This document shows, piece after piece, positions 1 to 64,000 of a DNA stretch of 64,000 bases. The position numbers and the translations under genes are program-made. The notes beneath the pieces are model-generated. The model searched no databases. It was given only the letters and a program-made list of their open reading frames with translations, and was not told the origin of the DNA. The DNA lies in the NCBI GenBank assembly GCA_963556255.1, contig OY744612.1, forward strand, positions 23,051,232 through 23,115,231, read 5' to 3'. Origin of the DNA: Allolobophora icterica. Lineage: Eukaryota; Annelida; Clitellata; Crassiclitellata; Lumbricidae. The number at the start of each line of letters is the position of its first letter. Position 1 is the first letter of the stretch.

Positions 1-352
1 GACCAAGACCAAGACTTTGAACCTCAAGACCAAGACCAAGACCTTGAACCTCAAGACCAAGACCAAGACCAAGACCTTGAACCTCAAGACCAAGACCAAG
101 ACCAAGACCAAGACTTTTAAAAATTTTCAGAATTCTTGAGTTCTGTTAAATGACTGTTCATATTGACAGCCGGTCTTGGTCTTGGTCTTGCGAGACCAAG
201 ACCAAGACTTTGAACCTCAAGACCAAGACCAAGACCTTGAACCTCAAGACCAAGACCAAGACCAAGACCTTGAACCTCAAGACCAAGACCAAGACCAAGA
301 CCAAGACTTTTAAAAACGAACTCGAGTGCACTCAAGACCAAGACCTTGGTCT
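1..352. repeat. Higher-order GACCAA hexamer repeat with laddered copy number
   Basis: The stretch is built from GACCAA hexamers separated by a CTTGAACCTCAA spacer. Within one unit the hexamer blocks lengthen stepwise (2, 2, 3, then 4 copies) and the unit ends in TTTTAAAAA. The whole 123-bp unit occurs twice as an exact copy, at 1-123 and 194-316. Between them, at about 172-189, is an inverted TTGGTC run that can pair with the following GACCAA block. It is open in several frames on both strands only because the hexamer lacks stops; I do not call a gene here. The left end is cut by the window. Confidence 0.9.
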
Positions 353-1027
353 CGAGGACAACAAGACTGTATTCAAGAAACATCAGGAATCGGAATCTGA
401 GGTTTGGGTAGCATTACTTGTTGGCTCCACTCCATCTGGAATTGTGTACCAGTGCATATTCAGTTTAACTGCTTCATTCTGTGCAGTTGATTCTAATTCT
501 GAGATGCTAGAGCATTATTTGTTGGCTCTGTTCCACCTGCACCTGCATTTATCAACAGATATTTTGTCTGTTCATTAATTTAATTTATTTATTTGCAAAG
601 TCAGTCACGTGCACAACCAGTGAGTCATTCAGAATCTGCGGCGCTGTTGACTCTTTATGAAATGGATCTGAGTTTACAGTAGATGTTTTCATTTTGTACA
701 TTTGAAGGACTTACTACATGCACAAAGCATACAGGTAAACCTGCATATGTTGCACCACCTTCACATAGCCAACAGTAAATCGGCCTCATACAAAGTTAGG
801 TAAGTCTAAGTAAGGTAAGAAAGTCAGTCAGTAGCCAATTACTATAGATTCTTTTCACTTGAGTCCACTTGAATGGAACTAATCGAGGAATTAATCATTC
901 TATATTTGTAGCACCTTTGAGTCTTGGAAGGTTCCATAGTAAAGTTCGGACACATACGTATATGTGTCGAAATTAAATTGAACATCAAAGAATAATAATA
1001 AGCTTTTTCAGATGCTTCTTCCCTGAC
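353..1027. other. Left-flank intron or intergenic DNA, nothing recognised
   Basis: I see no exon of the scaffold gene with usable splice sites here. A short GTAAG-type decayed repeat lies at about 798-825. The next exons, expected to lead to the C-terminal PACT region, should be to the left of the window. Confidence 0.4.
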
Positions 1028-56778
<55,751 letters not shown>

Positions 56779-58104
56779 CTTCAACCAACAACAACGGAAT
56801 GACAAACATAAAGAGAGAAAAAATCTCAGCTACAACTGTTTAGTGCATAAGCAAACATAATCAATCAATCAATATTCGTTTACTCAGAAAGGAAATAGAG
56901 TTGACACAGATGCAACACTTACATTTGTTTACATACCTCAGCTGCATGGTTCTGGATTGCATGCATGTTTGTAAGTAATATTATAATGATAAATTTCTTA
57001 TCATGATCATTACAAAGGCATTTTAGTTTCATGGCCCTTACAGCCTGAACAGTCTAATACCTATGCAGTCACATAGATCAGTTAGTTAGTTATCTAAGTA
57101 CCTAACACCTTTAAAGTACCTCAGAAAAAGTGCAGGGTGGCAAAGATTGAAGGAACATTGCAGTTTTCATTTTAGCATATATACTGAAGTTGTATACATT
57201 AAAATTATAGTATGAATGCTTGTATGTATCAGTACAGGGCCTACTGCATTCTACAGAGATGCTATAAACCTACTCGTGTAATGTAACCAAATCAGGTAAA
57301 AGTAACCAAAATTTTGACGATGTTGTGAGCTGACCAAAAGCACTTCAAAATGCATTCCTTGTCCAGTAAGAAAATCCAACTCCTTCAAAACTGCACAAGA
57401 CTGAACATGCAGAAACATGCAGAACCCCACTGATCAAACCTTCCCCAAGTTGGCTACTTCACTATAGTAAATGCCTATTAGGTACCTGAATAAGTGTACA
57501 TAAACACTTAAACATAATCCTAAGAATAACAATAATATAAAATTTGTACATCTGTTTAAAAATTAAATATAATAAAGTTTAAAATATCAACCAGTCTTTA
57601 GCTTTGAAAAATGATTAATATATATTCAGTTCAAAATCTTAATTTTAACCTTAAAGTGGCTTACTATCATGATCGACCAACCTCAAAACTTGTAGAAACT
57701 CAGCAAGATTTCAGAGCAAAATTTTCATCACTGAATGTGTGTGCCTTACACCCCAGTGCATTACGATGAACTACATTCATTGCCCAATCGTAGCAAAGTT
57801 AGCAATGATTTAAGGCAAGTGCTGCTAGTCTTCACAACAAGTCCAAGCACATCCAAAAGTATTATAATCCACTCATATGAACAAAAGCAACTGTTGAGCT
57901 GACTGGCTTCTCGTTCTAATGACAACCACAAACATAGCTGAAGGAATACTAAGATCAGGTTCAAGCAAAGCTCTGGCACGGATGGCAAACTTTAGTGGGT
58001 CCACTGAATGGGGTGGACACAAAGTTGAAGTGCTGAACAGATGCCACAAGACCTCCCCATGATAACATTTACCTACAGCCTATTTCAAATGCCATAAAAC
58101 TTAC
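56779..58104. other. Intron upstream of exon 1
   Basis: No convincing exon or transposon end. AATCAATCAATCAAT occurs near 56858-56873. Confidence 0.4.
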
Positions 58105-58228
58105 CAACTACGAATAAATCCATTAGCAGTCATTCCATTTTGGCTAAAAGTATCATGTTGTGGGCCAGTGTATGGCCTGGCAACTATGTTGTAACCCTGG
58201 TAACCAAGGTTGTAGCCAGGATTAGAAG
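58105..58228 (-). CDS. Orphan exon-like segment, Gly/Tyr/Asn-rich
   Basis: A 124-nt stretch with acceptor TTACCATAG|CTTCTAA and donor AGTTG|GTAAGT encodes SNPGYNLGYQGYNIVARPYT ... NGMTANGFIRS. The product is not coiled coil and I do not recognise it. It lies upstream of exon 1 in the right orientation, but leaves 2 nt at its donor while exon 1 needs phase 0. Direct splicing would hit a stop after 20 codons, so an extra exon, a separate gene, or chance must be invoked. Confidence 0.4.
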
Positions 58229-58944
58229 CTATGGTAAGGAAACAGAAGGGTCTGTTAATACATTCAGACAAAATTTCAATCAATCCAAGGGTAGGAAACA
58301 GGTGAACATCTATCATATTCATTCTGCCACTGGTTATTACCCCCCATGTCAACTTAGTTATAATAAAAATCCAACAATACCTGCACGCCCTTGCCCTGCT
58401 ACCATGGGCAGGTGCACTTCAATTTGAGCCCATCTTGCTCTCTCATTTATTAGAAAAATGCCAAGTCATTTGTTAAACCATTAGGATTTGTTAGTAAACC
58501 TGATTTTTAAACTCTCAATTTAGAAGAGCTTGGCAGGTCTGATAAACATCATCGGTGGGCTGGACTGTGGTCAACAGGTGGAATCTGTTGAACAAACCTG
58601 CTTTATCAGATGGTTGCTATGGTTTTTTGCCTGATTACCTAGATTACAGTTAATCACAGATTCCTATCTACCCAACCAAGCAAGCCAGGCAATTAATTAG
58701 TATTAGCACACACTTGGCTCCATTGTGGCCAAGTAAATAAATATTACAGCCTCTGAAAGTAACATTTGTTCCTAAGACAAGGTGGAAGGGTAAGGCTAAG
58801 CAAAATGAAAAGTCCTCAAAAGCCCAGTGCTTGTTTATTAGCTTTTTGACTGAAGCTGACATTTCTGACCTCACAGATTTCAATTAGACTTTTCCAACAG
58901 GCTACAATAGTTGAATATGAGTTCCCATGCGGGAATTTCAGTTC
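58229..58944. other. Upstream region, nothing recognised
   Basis: No exon, SINE or transposon terminus that I can support. Confidence 0.35.
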
Positions 58945-60072
58945 CCAGTGACCAGTGATATTTTACTTCTAAAAATAATTCCTAATTCAGTTCTAATTCA
59001 GTTCTGAGCTCTTGAATTTTACTTCTAATTCTAATTTTACTTCACAAATAATTTTACTTCTCATTCCTATTTTAGTTCTCAAATAATTTTACTTCTTATT
59101 TTAGTTTTTCAAATAATTATTAATTTCCATGCTGTAAAAGTATGCAACGCTTGCAGAGAGAAGCACACAAAACTTGTATTGAGAAAGAAAAAACTGTTTG
59201 AAGTAAAACAAGGGGTGAAGCGTTAGTCTAACAATGCTGGCAATTTGATTTTTGAGTCGCTTGGTTATCATTTTACGAGGCGAAGGATTATCTAGTATCA
59301 GCGTAACCGGGTAGGCCCTACTGTGTGAACAACCATATCCAAAACGCTGTGCAGTCGCTGATGGAATTCATTCGAGTCTGTCGGCAATATCTAATGCTCT
59401 TATAATAGGCTAGGCCAGCGTGTTGCCATTCATCTGTCCTCCTTCCAAGACTTATATTGCTTGTATTTCTCCAGCTAGTGCTGTTCCACAAATTCCATCG
59501 TTTTCCCCGTTTAGTACTTGGCATGTAGATCTGCCTGCACATGTAGTTTCGTCAAAATGATAAACCCAAAATTGGGCTATCTCGCTTCCTTCCGGTCAAC
59601 ATTCTTGATAAACTCGTAATTTTACAATTTAACGATCAAACCCAAAATAAAATGGCGTATGAAACTTAGGTCGATGGTACGCAATTAAGTGGGGACAATT
59701 ATTAGACAACGAAGACCAAAGATAGTCGATTAGGTCCTACTGCCGCCTACATCGCGAATGGCAGGCCCTATGTGCAGCATCTTCATCTCAACCGAAGTTT
59801 TCCAGTGGGTTGTTTGGAGTGCCTGCAATTTTACCGGTATACTCGCCTTCGTCTAAACTTAAGCGCCACAAGAAGTAAAATGATTTAAGTTCTGAAAATA
59901 ATTCCTAATTTCGTTCTTAATTTTAGTTCGGCAAATAATTCCTAATTCAATTCCTAATTTCGTTCTTGCAGCTTAAATAATTCCTACTTTTACTTCTAGT
60001 TTTCGTTAACGAAATCATTTATTTTTACTTCTAATTTTAGTTTTCGTTAACGAAAATATCACTGCCAGTGAC
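58945..60072. mobile_element. Non-autonomous hAT-type transposon, 1.1 kb
   Basis: The element 58953-60064 (1,112 bp) starts CAGTGATATTTT and ends AAAATATCACTG. It is bounded by an exact 8-bp duplication CCAGTGAC (58945-58952 and 60065-60072). Several hundred bp at each end are filled with repeated TTCCTAATTC / TTACTTCTAATTTTA words in mirrored orientation, as in subterminal transposase-binding arrays. The middle (about 59150-59870) is less AT-rich but has no recognisable transposase. It sits between the promoter-like region and exon 1. Confidence 0.9.
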
Positions 60073-60889
60073 CATCGTTACGATAACAACATACATGTCT
60101 TCAGATTATGTTATATTACATTACCTTTATGCCTGGTCAAAATTGAAGCTTTACATTACATTGGCTAGCAATGGAACCTCACCATACCTGCCTCACTGAC
60201 ATTTTTTTTGAGCAGTGAATAAGCTGTTCCCATGACTAAGTTGTTTTTAGTACTGAAGATATTCACAGATTACAATTACAATCATAATTACAAGCACTGG
60301 ATTTTGATTGGAATTCTGCTGGGATTATGATTTCAGATTGTGATTTTACTGTAAAAACAATCATATATGTTTTGTGCTTTAAAATAATGTTCTTACGGTC
60401 ATACAGAAGTTGTTGGATTGAACTAGATTTCACTGAACTAGGGACAACCGCAACGATACGCTGCATTAGCTAAACAGATTCGAAGTTATGCTGTTGCCAA
60501 ATCTGTCTGCTAAAACGACAACTGCTATTCAACAACAGAACTATCTTTATAGGCTGCATGGCCCACAACAAATTGTCAATCTCACTTGCTGCACTGAGTT
60601 TCAAACCCCCGACGCTGTGGTCAAATGCCACCACATTCCAAAGCACATGTATACGATGCACTACTACCCGGTTAACAAGACTCAACCAGATATAGGGGGC
60701 CTACCCTACAGATGCACCATACCATTAACCACAAATACAAATTCAACGTTACCACTGAGACACACCAAACCAAATTCCAACAAAAAGCGACAAAACAGGC
60801 AACAAAAACAACAAGAGGTAACAGAAAAAACAACAGCGATAACAACAACACACGGCGATTACGATTTTTAAGAGATCTTTTATACAAAT
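60073..60889. other. Region between the hAT element and the promoter-like block
   Basis: A decayed region with TACAATTACAATCATAATTACAA-type words (about 60270-60295) and CA-rich sequence. It may include 5' UTR or the first exon of the scaffold gene, but no ATG exon with a clean donor could be chosen. Confidence 0.35.
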
Positions 60890-61330
60890 ACCTCCGATCC
60901 AATCACAAGGCCATTCTGTCTAATTATGTTTCCCTCGCAAATCTCTCCTTTCCTAGCCTTCCCCAACCGACCAGTCCGATATTTTCCCAACCTGCCCTCC
61001 TTTCCTTTCCCGCCTTTAACAACCCGTCCAAACGAAATGCAGAGTGTGGAACCGAAGGCCGATACGATGTTGCAGCACCATGAATCACACGAACTACGAA
61101 CTGTACCTTGCTGGAAGCCTACCCCGGCGCTACTAGTGCGTGCCACCGTCCCAACAAACCAGCCAATCACGGCCAAAGCCAATGTCCACATGAATATTAA
61201 CGCTACCGTTCATAAATATTCAGGATCTACAGGCAAATATTCAAGAGGGGCGGGACTAAACGGCGTGTTGATTGACGTTATCGCCGCTATAATACTACCA
61301 ACCACTGGCGTCAGGGTGCCTAGCAACAGC
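60890..61330 (-). promoter_or_regulatory. Probable promoter / 5' region of the scaffold gene
   Basis: This is the only CpG-rich stretch outside coding exons. It contains NF-Y-type CCAAT boxes (ATCCAATCAC at about 60899, AGCCAATCAC at about 61161, AGCCAATGT at about 61177), a GC box GGGGCGGG at about 61247 and TGACGTTA at about 61273. At about 61316 GGTGCCTAGCAAC resembles an RFX X-box, a motif common upstream of ciliary and centrosomal genes. The position, 4 kb upstream of exon 1, fits. The start site is not determined. Confidence 0.45.
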
Positions 61331-61402
61331 AGTAGTTCAAATCAATAATCAGCCTTTGTACTTGTAACACCTTTGGAAGCACCTGAGCGCATGTATATAC
61401 GA

Positions 61403-63238
<1,836 letters not shown>

Positions 63239-63535
63239 GATACATACATGGGCGTCTGCAGGAATTTGTTTAGTGGGGGGGGGGGAGATTTGTTTGGGGC
63301 AAATTTTTTAGGGGAGAGCAAAATGACGTTTTTGTATAGAATAAGCTATTCATGAACACAAAACACATGACAACTTTTAAAAAAAATAATGGTCAAGGAC
63401 TTTACCTAAATAATTAAAAGTATTTTCACATTGAAATCATGTTGGGACTAATGTAATAATCATAATAATCAAAAGCTTTAATTTTTGTAAAATATTTGCA
63501 AAATCCCCACCCCTCCTGACGCCCATGGATACATA
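63239..63535. mobile_element. hAT-like MITE, 281 bp
   Basis: The element 63247-63527 has inverted ends CATGGGCGTC / GACGCCCATG and an exact 8-bp duplication GATACATA (63239-63246 and 63528-63535). A G-rich run near the left end (about 63273-63285) faces CCCCACCCCTCC near the right end, extending the inverted repeat. Non-coding. Confidence 0.85.
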
Positions 63536-63654
63536 CAAACATACATAATTGAACTTCCTTTCATAATGTTCTCCAGGATCCATTTATTTTATTTATTGCA
63601 TTTATTAGGTATGAGAGATCAGTAAACTTGAAACTGTAGGACAAGATAGCATGA

Positions 63655-64000
63655 ACAACTTAACTTGCCCAGGATATTGTATTGTATTTATAAATTTCTA
63701 AAGCACCTCTCTCAGAGGTGAGTCCTCTCCTAGTCAGAGGTGCTCCCAGTGTGAAGAAGAGCAGTCCCTTAAGCTAGCCCTGAGGCAGCCATGGGTATGA
63801 AGTGTTAGTGACTTCATTATCTTGGCCTCGGCATATGAGGGCGAGTGGCCAGTCCTCTCTCTAACCGTCTCATCTTTCCACCAACAGTGTACGGTCAATG
63901 TACTCATCATAGCCGAGTTGGCCAGGGGGTGCAGGTGAAACAGAAATCTCGACCAAATTTCTGTCCTGGCGGAGATTTGAACCCCCGACCTCTCGATTGA
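63655..64000 (-). repeat. tRNA-derived SINE, family A, cut by the window edge
   Basis: Read on the minus strand: the B box GGGGGTTCAAATCTCC near the edge, then CCAACTCGGCTATGATGAG, GTACACTGTTGGTGGAAAG, GGACTGGCCACTCGCCCTC, CTTCATACCCATGGCTGC and CTTAAGGGACTGCTCTTCTT. It ends in a stem-forming AGCACCTCTGA / TCAGAGGTGCT region. The A box falls beyond 64000. Confidence 0.85.

Noticed and set aside
117..578. Repeat-rich frames on both strands over the GACCAA block
   Set aside because: A stop-free hexamer makes them open; no gene signals.
60470..61348. Several overlapping open frames on both strands in the 60.5-61.3 kb region
   Set aside because: The region is CpG-rich and looks like promoter/5' UTR. 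No frame has a good start-donor pair; the one ATG near GGATCGGAG|GTATTT hits a stop within four codons.

Overview
The window is nuclear DNA from an animal, most likely an invertebrate with a repeat-rich, intron-rich genome. The evidence is an AT-rich, low-density sequence, GT/AG introns, tRNA-derived SINEs, RTE- and L2/CR1-type LINE pieces, hAT, Merlin and pogo-like DNA transposons, and abundant micro- and minisatellites. I cannot name the species.

One gene dominates: a minus-strand coiled-coil scaffold protein of the AKAP9 (AKAP450)/pericentrin family. I assembled 28 exons by eye from 56778 down to 1028. Every exon has AG/GT boundaries on the minus strand, and every junction keeps phase. Together they give 7,431 nt, or 2,477 codons without a stop. 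The family call rests on exons 7-13 (32137 to 21790), which align almost without gaps to remembered AKAP9/pericentrin sequence (e.g. QTNNQLMVIL, SSNRLQRGVDRLLDQIEE, KAEGLAQGYASEK, EQTIEREQERD). The rest is mostly heptad-repeat coiled coil. It includes an 826-codon giant exon with an exact 126-bp internal repeat and a tandem triplication of a 61-62-codon exon. The start codon was not found. The C-terminal PACT (centrosome-targeting) region is not in the window and should lie beyond its left edge. A CpG- and CCAAT-rich stretch at about 60.9-61.3 kb is the likely promoter.

Layout: 1-352 is a higher-order hexamer repeat. 1-39.7 kb holds exons 2-28, with introns carrying MITEs, SINEs, an intact Merlin transposon (24056-25370) and a 5'-truncated RTE LINE with an intact reverse transcriptase (30.2-31.87 kb). 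39.7-56.3 kb is a 16.6-kb intron packed with mobile DNA: a decayed hAT with transposase remnant, a 2.95-kb element with ~0.92-kb inverted repeats around a single 171-aa reading frame, LINE tails and SINEs. 56.3-64 kb holds the first visible exon, an orphan exon-like segment at 58.1 kb, a 1.1-kb hAT element, the promoter-like region, a 130-bp (AT)n tract, a hAT-like MITE and a SINE at the right edge.

The most unusual items are the long-inverted-repeat element with its unassigned ORF, the structurally complete Merlin element, the coiled-coil growth by exon and sub-exon duplication, the GACCAA ladder repeat, and the one-sided orientation of GTAAG-type repeats relative to the host gene.
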